Of a DNA stretch of 64,000 bases, positions 37,600 to 45,037 are shown one piece after another; position 1 is the stretch's first letter, and each line of letters begins with the position of its first letter. Source of the DNA: Flavobacteriales bacterium (GTDB lineage Bacteria > Bacteroidota > Bacteroidia > Flavobacteriales > Flavobacteriaceae); assembly GCA_018335925.1 (NCBI GenBank), contig JAGXRF010000018.1, forward strand, positions 124,001 through 188,000. The letters run 5' to 3'. The translations under genes and the position numbers were made by a program. The notes beneath the pieces are model-generated. The model was not told the origin of the DNA. It ran no database searches and was given only the letters and a program-made list of their open reading frames with translations.

Positions 37600-40176
37600 A
37601 TGTATTTTTGGACGGATAATCGCATTGCTTTGACTCGAATCGTTACAAAAATACTATTATTACTCCAATTAATTTGGTTGTTTTGGGCTTGTAATGCTGT
37701 GAAAAGGGTTCCGGAAGGCAAATATTTACTCGTCAAAAACGAAATCAGGGTAAATGACCGTTTGGTACAAACAGAAGAAGTCAACCAATTGCCAAGCCAG
37801 CAACCTAATGCCAAATTTTTACGAATCCCTTTTGGTTTGCACATTTTTAATTTGGCACGACCAAATAACGATTCGCTATTTAGAGCGAAATACATCGAAG
37901 ATACCATCCGATTCAAACGAATGTCGAAGTTGCTTTCGGAAAAACAAGTATATCGTTTAGGAGAATCGTTTTGGTACAAAGGATTTCCAAATTTTTTAAG
38001 ATCTACCGGAGAAGCTCCAGTTATTATAGATACCAATCAAGTAAACAGAAGTTTACAACGATTGCAAATGTATTATTTTAACAAAGGTTACTTTAGAGTT
38101 AGTGGCAACTATTTGGTGCAACCAACCAAAACCAAAAGAGCCAACGTAACCTACCAATTGCAATTAGGAACTGCTCACCAATTGGATTCTATTACCGAAA
38201 ATATTTCTTCCCCAGCCATCGATTCGTTGTACCGATTGTACCAACGCAATCGAAAAATTACAAGCGGGCAAATTTATGATGTGAAGAATTTTGAAGAAGA
38301 ACGTCAACGATTAAATGGTGTATTCAGAAATAATGGCGTGTATAACTTTCAATCAAACTACATCACTTTTAAGGTAGATACTGTTGATACCAATCAAAAA
38401 GCACACATACAAGTAAATATTTCCGATTTTCAACAACGCACCAACGATACCACTTACCAAAAGCCATTTCAGGTGCATCGATTTAACAGAATCAATGTAT
38501 TTACCGATACCAATCGTGCTACCGACACCGGAATTCAAGTGGATAGTTCCAATACCCAAGGCATTCGATTGATTAGTTTAGGAAAACTTCGATATAAACC
38601 AAAGGCTATTACCAACAATATCTTTTTGTATAAAGACCAATGGTTTTCTGACGAAAAAGTATCGCAAACTTCACAAGCACTAAACAATTTAAGGGTGTTT
38701 AATTTTCCATCCATTCAAGTGATTGAAGATCCAAACGATGAAAATCGTGGTTTGATAGCCAATATTTATTTGCGTCCCCGTGAAAAATTTAGTTTCAATA
38801 CCTCTATTGATTTTACCCACTCCAACATCCAAGATTTTGGTATTTTAGGCAATGCATCTCTAACGATTCGAAACATTTTTAGAGGTGCAGAAACACTACA
38901 ATTCGGTATTCGAGGCAATTTAGGAGCATCTAAAGATTTATCAGGTTCTAACGATCAATTTTTTAATGTGATTGAGTATGGTTTAGATACCAAACTTACC
39001 TTTCCTAGATTGTTGTTTCCGGTAAATACCGATCGATGGATTCCTAAATATATGTTGCCAAGCACAGTAACCAATTTAGGTTTTTCAAAACAGCAAAACA
39101 TCGGTTTAGATAAAGAAAATTTTACCGGATTTTTTACTTATAACTGGACACCAAAGCAAAACCGAAATGTGCGTTTTGACTTCATCAATTTGCAGTACGT
39201 AAACAATTTGAACATTGGTAATTATTTTAATATTTATCGTTCGTCATACAATCAGTTAAACCAAATTGCAAACAACTATACCATTAATCCAGATTTTTTA
39301 GATGACAACAACAATTTGATTATCGAAAGTGGTACCAACGGATTTATTCAAGAAGTAATCAACGGTGCTATTCCGTTAAGCAACGAAGACAATAAAATTG
39401 TACGAAGTGTAGAAGAAAGACGTAAGCGTTTGACCGAAAATAACTTGATTTTGGCCACAAGTTTTACCTACACCAAGTCAACCAAAGAAGGGATTACCGA
39501 TAATTCGTTCAGCATTTTTAAAACTAAAATAGAAACTGCAGGTAACTTATTGAATTTATTTGCCAAGTGGAGCAATGCTCCTATCAACGAAGATGGCAAC
39601 CGAACCTTTTTTAATGTGGCCTATTCGCAATACATCAAAACCGAGTTAGAATTGATCAAACATTGGGATTTGAAGCGATTGAATGTGATTGCAGTTCGAT
39701 CGTTTATTGGGATTGCAGTGCCTTTTGGGAATTCGCAAAACATTCCGTTTACCAGATCTTATTTTGCAGGTGGATCTAACGACAACCGAGCATGGAGACC
39801 TTATAGTTTAGGTCCGGGAAGCAGTGGAGGAGTAAACGACTTTAACGAAGCCAACTTAAAAATAGCTTTGAATGCAGAGTATCGTTTTAAATTATTTGGA
39901 AATTTTAGAGGTGCTTTGTTTGTAGATGCAGGTAACATTTGGAATGCCTTAGATAACGAAACCATCGAAGCTGCTACCTTTACCGGGTTACAATCGCTAC
40001 AAGATTTGGCGGTTGGTTCCGGATTTGGGTTGCGATATGACACCGGATTATTTGTGGTAAGAATCGACACCGGATTTAAAACCTATAATCCGGCATTGCC
40101 ATTAGGAAACCGATGGTTTAAGGAATATAATTTCCAAAATGCGGTCATCAATCTTGGTATCAACTATCCATTCTAA
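37600..40176 (+). CDS. tamL: TamL-type Omp85 lipoprotein (BamA/TamA family)
   Basis: 858 residues. The signal peptide ends in LFWAC, a lipobox, so the mature N-terminus is a lipidated cysteine (CNAVKRVPEGKYLL). POTRA-like domains cover about 40-410 and a C-terminal 16-strand Omp85 barrel follows, with SLGPGSSGGVNDFNEANLKI and GLRYDTGLFVVRIDTGFK near the end. TamL is the Bacteroidota lipoprotein counterpart of TamA. The annotated ATG lies on top of a TATTTTTG box; a TTG at 37630 (TRIVTKILLLLQLIW) would give a more typical lipoprotein signal, so the start is uncertain. Confidence 0.85.
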   Translation: MYFWTDNRIALTRIVTKILLLLQLIWLFWACNAVKRVPEGKYLLVKNEIRVNDRLVQTEEVNQLPSQQPNAKFLRIPFGLHIFNLARPNNDSLFRAKYIEDTIRFKRMSKLLSEKQVYRLGESFWYKGFPNFLRSTGEAPVIIDTNQVNRSLQRLQMYYFNKGYFRVSGNYLVQPTKTKRANVTYQLQLGTAHQLDSITENISSPAIDSLYRLYQRNRKITSGQIYDVKNFEEERQRLNGVFRNNGVYNFQSNYITFKVDTVDTNQKAHIQVNISDFQQRTNDTTYQKPFQVHRFNRINVFTDTNRATDTGIQVDSSNTQGIRLISLGKLRYKPKAITNNIFLYKDQWFSDEKVSQTSQALNNLRVFNFPSIQVIEDPNDENRGLIANIYLRPREKFSFNTSIDFTHSNIQDFGILGNASLTIRNIFRGAETLQFGIRGNLGASKDLSGSNDQFFNVIEYGLDTKLTFPRLLFPVNTDRWIPKYMLPSTVTNLGFSKQQNIGLDKENFTGFFTYNWTPKQNRNVRFDFINLQYVNNLNIGNYFNIYRSSYNQLNQIANNYTINPDFLDDNNNLIIESGTNGFIQEVINGAIPLSNEDNKIVRSVEERRKRLTENNLILATSFTYTKSTKEGITDNSFSIFKTKIETAGNLLNLFAKWSNAPINEDGNRTFFNVAYSQYIKTELELIKHWDLKRLNVIAVRSFIGIAVPFGNSQNIPFTRSYFAGGSNDNRAWRPYSLGPGSSGGVNDFNEANLKIALNAEYRFKLFGNFRGALFVDAGNIWNALDNETIEAATFTGLQSLQDLAVGSGFGLRYDTGLFVVRIDTGFKTYNPALPLGNRWFKEYNFQNAVINLGINYPF

Positions 40177-40220
40177 CCAAAATTTGTTACTTTTGTTTTT
40201 TCAATTTAATACCTCTTTTT

Positions 40221-41288
40221 ATGTCTCATAGCATTCAACCGGGAGTTGCCACAGGCAAACAAGTTCAAGAGATTTTTCAATTAGCCAAAGCCAAGGGATT
40301 TGCTTTACCTGCTGTTAATGTAATTGGATCTAGTACCATTAATGGTGTATTAGAAACAGCTGCAAAATTAAATGCACCGGTAATTATTCAATTTTCTAAT
40401 GGTGGTGCTGCTTACAATGCCGGAAAAGGCTTAAGCAACGAAAATCAAAAGGCAGCTATTGCAGGTGCTATTGCAGGTGCAAAACACGTTCATACTTTGG
40501 CAGAAGCTTACGGAGCTACTGTAATTTTACATACCGACCATTGTGCAAAAAACTTATTGCCTTGGATTGATGGTTTGTTAGATGCTTCTGAAAAGCATTT
40601 TTCAGAAACCGGAAAATCGTTGTTTTCTTCACACATGATTGATTTGTCTGAAGAGCCATTGCACGAAAACATGGAAATTTGCAAAGAATACTTGCGAAGA
40701 ATGGCCAAAATGGACATGACATTAGAAATCGAATTAGGAATTACCGGTGGGGAAGAAGATGGGGTAGACAATACAGGTGTAGATAGTTCAAAGTTATATA
40801 CCCAACCGGAAGAAGTAGCTTATGCTTACGAAGAATTAATGAAGGTAAGTCCGCAATTTACCATTGCTGCAGCTTTCGGAAACGTACACGGAGTTTACAA
40901 ACCTGGAAACGTAAAATTAACCCCGGTTATTTTAAAAAATTCACAGGATTATGTGCAAAATAAATACAAAACCGGACACAATCCAATCGATTTTGTGTTT
41001 CACGGTGGTTCGGGTTCTACTTTAGAAGAAATTAGAGAAGCTATTTCCTACGGAGTAATCAAAATGAATATTGATACCGATTTACAGTTTGCCTTTACCG
41101 AAGGAATTCGTGATTACATGACTTCTAAAATAGAGTATTTAAAAACACAAATTGGAAGTCCGGATGGAGCCGATAGTCCTAACAAAAAACATTACGACCC
41201 AAGAAAATGGATTCGTGAAGGGGAAGTGACATTTAACAAAAGATTAGAGCAAGCATTTGCTGACTTAAACAATATTAATACGTTGTAA
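40221..41288 (+). CDS. fbaA: Class II fructose-bisphosphate aldolase
   Basis: Zn-dependent aldol cleavage of fructose 1,6-bisphosphate in glycolysis and gluconeogenesis. 355 residues, the long class II form. Metal and active-site motifs: ATVILHTDHCAKN (His ligand), LEIELGITGGEEDGVDN (acid), AAFGNVHGVYKPGNV (His), DFVFHGGSGST (His and phosphate loop) and IKMNIDTDLQFAFTEGIRDY. A TACTTTTG -7-like box at 40188-40195 precedes it. Confidence 0.96.
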   Translation: MSHSIQPGVATGKQVQEIFQLAKAKGFALPAVNVIGSSTINGVLETAAKLNAPVIIQFSNGGAAYNAGKGLSNENQKAAIAGAIAGAKHVHTLAEAYGATVILHTDHCAKNLLPWIDGLLDASEKHFSETGKSLFSSHMIDLSEEPLHENMEICKEYLRRMAKMDMTLEIELGITGGEEDGVDNTGVDSSKLYTQPEEVAYAYEELMKVSPQFTIAAAFGNVHGVYKPGNVKLTPVILKNSQDYVQNKYKTGHNPIDFVFHGGSGSTLEEIREAISYGVIKMNIDTDLQFAFTEGIRDYMTSKIEYLKTQIGSPDGADSPNKKHYDPRKWIREGEVTFNKRLEQAFADLNNINTL

Positions 41289-41293
41289 AATTG

Positions 41294-41349
41294 GTTTCAG
41301 GTTTCAAGTTTGTACAAATATAATTACAACTTGAAACCTGAAACTTTTT
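41294..41349 (+). terminator. Terminator after fbaA
   Basis: GTTTCAGGTTTCAAGTT (41294-41310) pairs perfectly over 17 bp with AACTTGAAACCTGAAAC (41328-41344), followed by T5. The long, simple-sequence stem resembles flavobacterial intergenic repeats used as terminators. Confidence 0.82.
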
Positions 41350-41368
41350 AACCTTAAACTAATATAGA

Positions 41369-42226
41369 ATGGCTTGGTTTAAAAGAACAGAAAAAGGGAT
41401 TCAAACCCCAACCGAAGAAAAAAAGGATGTGCCTAAAGGTTTGTGGTATAAAACTCCAACCGGTAAAATCATTGACCAAGATGAATTAGCAAGAAATTTA
41501 TGGGTAAGTCCGGAAGATGATTTTCACGTTCGTATTGGCAGTAAAGAATATTTTCAAATTTTATTTGACAACAATGAGTTTAAGGAGTTAGACAAAAACA
41601 TGACTTCTAAAGACCCGTTAAAATTTGTAGATACCAAGAAATATGGAGATCGATTAAAAGAAGCTACCGAAAAAACCGGATTAAAAGATGCCGTAAGAAC
41701 TGCCGTAGGTAAATCAAAAGGAAGAGACATCGTAGTTTGTTGTATGGATTTTGCATTTATTGGAGGTTCGATGGGAGCAGTAGTTGGAGAAAAAATTGCT
41801 CGTGGGATTGATTATGCCATCAAAAATAAATTGCCCTTTATGATGATTTCCAAATCGGGTGGTGCTCGTATGATGGAAGCAGCATATTCGTTGATGCAGT
41901 TGGCAAAAACTTCTGCCAAACTTGCTCAATTAGCAGATGCCAAATTACCTTATATCTCTCTTTGTACCGATCCAACTACAGGCGGTACTACGGCATCTTA
42001 TGCCATGTTAGGAGATATCAACATCGCAGAACCAGGAGCATTGATAGGATTTGCCGGACCACGTGTGGTAAAAGACACCACAGGTAAAGATTTACCAGAA
42101 GGCTTCCAAACATCAGAGTTTGTATTAGAGCACGGATTCTTGGATTTTATTACCCACAGAAAAGAATTAAAAGACAAAGTCAACTTATATTTGGATTTAA
42201 TTTTAAACCAAGAAATTAGAAACTAA
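41369..42226 (+). CDS. accD: Acetyl-CoA carboxylase carboxyltransferase subunit beta, lacking the zinc ribbon cysteines
   Basis: Beta half of the carboxyltransferase that moves CO2 from carboxybiotin to acetyl-CoA, the first step of fatty-acid synthesis. 285 residues. The carboxyltransferase core is intact: [57 protein letters not shown] and GFAGPRVV. The N-terminal zinc-ribbon fold is recognisable ([31 protein letters not shown]), but all four zinc cysteines are gone and there is no cysteine in the first 110 or so residues. To my knowledge this is shared by flavobacterial AccD. AccA is not adjacent. Confidence 0.95.
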   Translation: MAWFKRTEKGIQTPTEEKKDVPKGLWYKTPTGKIIDQDELARNLWVSPEDDFHVRIGSKEYFQILFDNNEFKELDKNMTSKDPLKFVDTKKYGDRLKEATEKTGLKDAVRTAVGKSKGRDIVVCCMDFAFIGGSMGAVVGEKIARGIDYAIKNKLPFMMISKSGGARMMEAAYSLMQLAKTSAKLAQLADAKLPYISLCTDPTTGGTTASYAMLGDINIAEPGALIGFAGPRVVKDTTGKDLPEGFQTSEFVLEHGFLDFITHRKELKDKVNLYLDLILNQEIRN

Positions 42227-42256
42227 CAAAAATCCCGACTGAGGTCGGGATTTTTT
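42227..42256. terminator. Bidirectional terminator between accD and metK
   Basis: ATCCCGAC (42232-42239) and GTCGGGAT (42243-42250) with flanking A and T runs: the same stem as at 3393-3425, with a 3-nt loop. Serves two convergent genes. Confidence 0.9.
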
Positions 42257-42259
42257 AGT

Positions 42260-43534
42260 TTATAGTCCAAAAGCTTTTTGAATATCTTCTACTCGGTTTA
42301 GTTTTTCCCAAGTAAATAATTCAACTTCTACAACTTTGTCTTTTCCATCCGGGGATTTAAAAGTTTTGGTCACCACTTGTGGCTTTCTACCCATGTGTCC
42401 GTACGCAGCAGTTTCGCTGTAAATAGGTTTACGTAATTGCAAGCTTTGTTCAATGGCATAAGGACGTAAGTCAAATAATTGGGCCACTTTTGTAGCGATT
42501 TCGCTATCCGACAAACCGTTTTTTGCAGTACCATAAGTATTCACAAAAATATTACAAGGTTTGGCAACCCCAATGGCATAACTAACTTGCACCAACACTT
42601 CGTCTGCAACTCCAGCAGCTACTAGGTTTTTGGCAATATGACGAGTAGCATAAGCTGCACTTCTGTCCACTTTACTTGGATCTTTTCCCGAAAAAGCTCC
42701 ACCACCATGTGCTCCTTTTCCACCGTAGGTATCAACAATAATTTTTCTTCCGGTTAAACCGGTATCTCCATGCGGACCTCCAATAACAAACTTTCCGGTT
42801 GGATTGATGTGGTAAGTGATTTCATCGTGAAAATAAGGAGCATATTGTGGGTATTTAGCAATAATTCTCGGAATTAAAATCTGAGTAATATCCTGATAAA
42901 TTTTTGCCAACATTTTTTCTTCCTCATCAAAATCGTCGTGTTGGGTTGAAATGACAATCGAGTCGATTTTTATCGGTTGGTTTTGCTCATTATATTCTAA
43001 AGTTACTTGCGATTTGGCATCAGGTCTTAAGTAAGTGATTTCCTTATTTTCTCTTCTTAATGCAGCCAATTCTTGCAATAATTTGTGCGATAAATCTAAA
43101 GCCAAAGGCATGTAATCTTCCGTTTCTTTGCTGGCATAACCAAACATAATGCCTTGGTCACCTGCACCTTGTGCATTGGCTTTGGTTTCAAAATCTGCCT
43201 CATTTTTAATTCTGTCAACACCGCGATTGATGTCGTCTGATTGCTCATGAATAGCAGATAAAATACCACACGAATTGGCTTCAAACATATACTCGCTTTT
43301 GGTATAACCAATTTTTTTGATTACTTCTCTTGCAATGCTTTGTACATCCAAATAGGTGTTGGATTTAACTTCTCCAGCCAAAATAACCTGACCGGTAGTT
43401 ACTAAGGTTTCACAAGCTACTTTGCTGCTTGGGTCAAAAGCTAAAAAATGATCGATTAATGCATCGCTAATTTGGTCTGCAATTTTGTCCGGATGTCCTT
43501 CGCTCACCGACTCCGATGTAAATAAATATGCCAT
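42260..43534 (-). CDS. metK: S-adenosylmethionine synthetase
   Basis: Makes SAM from methionine and ATP. 424 residues; somewhat longer than the 384 of E. coli through inserts such as the one around 190-225. Signatures: [37 protein letters not shown], the pyrophosphate loop [25 protein letters not shown], and the C-terminal AAYGHMGR. Its leader of about 130 nt holds a SAM-II-like aptamer, so feedback by SAM is expected. Divergent from the metH genes. Confidence 0.97.
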   Translation of the reverse strand: MAYLFTSESVSEGHPDKIADQISDALIDHFLAFDPSSKVACETLVTTGQVILAGEVKSNTYLDVQSIAREVIKKIGYTKSEYMFEANSCGILSAIHEQSDDINRGVDRIKNEADFETKANAQGAGDQGIMFGYASKETEDYMPLALDLSHKLLQELAALRRENKEITYLRPDAKSQVTLEYNEQNQPIKIDSIVISTQHDDFDEEEKMLAKIYQDITQILIPRIIAKYPQYAPYFHDEITYHINPTGKFVIGGPHGDTGLTGRKIIVDTYGGKGAHGGGAFSGKDPSKVDRSAAYATRHIAKNLVAAGVADEVLVQVSYAIGVAKPCNIFVNTYGTAKNGLSDSEIATKVAQLFDLRPYAIEQSLQLRKPIYSETAAYGHMGRKPQVVTKTFKSPDGKDKVVEVELFTWEKLNRVEDIQKAFGL

Positions 43535-43586
43535 AACAAATATTTTTTAAATGTTTGGTCTGAAAAATCGGATAAAACTGACGTGC

Positions 43587-43620
43587 AAATGCTGTAGTGA
43601 AGAACACTGATTTAGCATTT
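43587..43620 (-). promoter_or_regulatory. Alternative hairpin overlapping the 3' side of the SAM-II aptamer
   Basis: In the metK leader RNA, AAATGCT (43620-43614) can pair with AGCATTT (43593-43587), with inner CAGTG/CACT pairing. This uses the GCTAAA core and the 3' pseudoknot strand of the aptamer, so it competes with ligand-bound folding. No T-tract follows. Confidence 0.55.
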
Positions 43621-43655
43621 TTTACAGAGGTTGCAAGCAGTCAAATTTTTCCTCT
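43605..43655 (-). ncRNA. SAM-II-like riboswitch upstream of metK
   Basis: In the metK sense strand: P1 AGAGG (43655-43651) pairs with CCTCT (43630-43626) around a 20-nt loop containing ATTTGACTGCTTGCAA. Downstream come GTAAAAAATGCTAAAT and CAGTG. The loop ACTG (43641-43638) can form the H-type pseudoknot with CAGT (43609-43606). The conserved words ATTTGAC, TTGCA, the A-rich strand and GCTAAA appear in SAM-II order and spacing. Known SAM-II RNAs occur in alphaproteobacteria and some Bacteroidota before SAM/methionine genes. The position before metK fits. Not checked against a covariance model. Confidence 0.75.
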
Positions 43656-43668
43656 TACTTAGACTTTG

Positions 43669-43676
43669 CAAATTTA
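43669..43676 (-). promoter_or_regulatory. metK -7 box
   Basis: TAAATTTG on the minus strand, ending 13 nt before the SAM-II aptamer begins. It would start the RNA near 43663, so the leader contains the complete aptamer. No clear -33 TTTG. Confidence 0.5.
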
Positions 43677-43859
43677 CGGATAAAATTTTCTTTTTTCCTA
43701 AAGGCTTGTGAATTTTTAGATACTAAGTTATTTTGACTACAAAAAATCACTTTTATAGATTTTTGTTCTTATAAAGAATCAAAAAATAGAAAAAAAATAT
43801 TAAAAAAAATCAAAATTAAATAAATTTCAGTGGATATTATCGGAATTTTAAAATTCGAT

Positions 43860-43867
43860 TATCTTTG
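43860..43867 (+). promoter_or_regulatory. metH -7 box
   Basis: TATCTTTG followed by CAC, 24 nt upstream of the SAM-I aptamer; places the transcription start just ahead of the riboswitch. -33 element weak. Confidence 0.55.
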
Positions 43868-43890
43868 CACAGTTCTTACAAATCTTGTTG

Positions 43891-44000
43891 GTTATCACGA
43901 AAGCTGGAGGGAATAGACCCTATGAAAGCTTAGCAACCTCTTCTGTAAAAAAGAAAAAGGTGCTACGTTCTATCTCGTTTTATTCGCGAGAACAGATAAC
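43891..44000 (+). ncRNA. SAM-I (S-box) riboswitch upstream of metH
   Basis: P1 GTTATC (43891-43896) pairs with GATAAC (43995-44000). Inside are the S-box landmarks in order: ACGAAAGCTGGAGGGAA (kink-turn/P2 region), ACCCTATGAAAGCTTAGCAA, CCTCT...AAAGGTGCTACGTTCTA, and P4 TCTCG/CGAGA around 43972-43991. It binds SAM and lowers expression of the downstream methionine genes. No terminator is visible between it and the metH ATG at 44045, so control is probably translational or by another mechanism. Confidence 0.93.
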
Positions 44001-44044
44001 ATATTTCCTCATTTCTGGATTACCAACTACTAAAAACCACAGAA

Positions 44045-45037
44045 ATGAGTTTGCTTAAAGAAGCCTTACAACATAGAATTTTAGTTTTAGATGGTGCCAT
44101 GGGTACCATGTTGCAACGATATCAATTTTCAGAAGAAGATTTTAGAGGAGAGATTTTCAAAGATTTTCCTCATCCATTAAAAGGCAACAACGATTTGCTT
44201 TCTATCACCCAACCCGAAGCCGTAAAATCGGTACATCGAGCTTATTTAGAAGCTGGAGCAGACATCATTGAAACCAATACATTTTCCTCCACTACCATCG
44301 GAATGGCTGATTATCATTTGGAAGATTGGGTGTATCAACTCAACTTTCAAGCAGCAAAAATAGCCAAAGAAGTTTGTGCGGAATTTACCGACAAACCTCG
44401 ATTTGTAGCGGGTTCCATCGGGCCTACCAATCGAACCGCTTCCATGAGTCCCGATGTGAATGACCCTGGATTTAGAGCAGTTACTTTTGACGATTTAAGA
44501 ATTGCCTACAAACAACAAGTAGAAGCTTTGATAGATGGTGGATGTGATGTGTTGTTGGTAGAAACCATCTTTGATACCTTAAATGCCAAAGCAGCATTAT
44601 TTGCCATTGAAGAAGTAAAAGAAGAAAGAAAACTCGATATTCCTATCATGGTTTCCGGAACCATAACCGATGCATCAGGCAGAACTTTATCCGGACAAAC
44701 CGTAGAAGCTTTTCTGATTTCTATCTCACATATCCCTTTGTTAAGTATCGGTTTTAATTGTGCTTTAGGAGCTGATCAGTTAAAACCTTATTTAAAGCGA
44801 TTAGGAAGCATGTCTTCCTTGAGCATTTCTGCACATCCAAATGCTGGTTTGCCAAACGCTTTCGGGCAATACGATCAAACTCCAGAGGAAATGCAAGCTC
44901 TAATAAAAGAATATTTGAATGAAAATTTGGTTAATATCATTGGTGGGTGTTGTGGTACCACTCCGGAGCATATTAAGTTAATTGCAGAAGTGGCCTCTGA
45001 TTATCAACCCCGAATCGCTGAAGCTCTATGGTTATGA
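44045..45037 (+). CDS. metH: Methionine synthase, homocysteine-binding module (split MetH, N-terminal part)
   Basis: 330 residues: the homocysteine S-methyltransferase barrel that forms the first domain of cobalamin-dependent MetH. Opening [21 protein letters not shown] is typical. Zinc ligands are in [12 protein letters not shown] and [13 protein letters not shown], giving the C...CC set. The rest of MetH is encoded by the next gene, whose starts overlap this one (ATG at 45028, or 45034 as ATGA). The two-gene split is common in Flavobacteriia. Regulated by the SAM-I riboswitch just upstream. Confidence 0.95.
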   Translation: MSLLKEALQHRILVLDGAMGTMLQRYQFSEEDFRGEIFKDFPHPLKGNNDLLSITQPEAVKSVHRAYLEAGADIIETNTFSSTTIGMADYHLEDWVYQLNFQAAKIAKEVCAEFTDKPRFVAGSIGPTNRTASMSPDVNDPGFRAVTFDDLRIAYKQQVEALIDGGCDVLLVETIFDTLNAKAALFAIEEVKEERKLDIPIMVSGTITDASGRTLSGQTVEAFLISISHIPLLSIGFNCALGADQLKPYLKRLGSMSSLSISAHPNAGLPNAFGQYDQTPEEMQALIKEYLNENLVNIIGGCCGTTPEHIKLIAEVASDYQPRIAEALWL

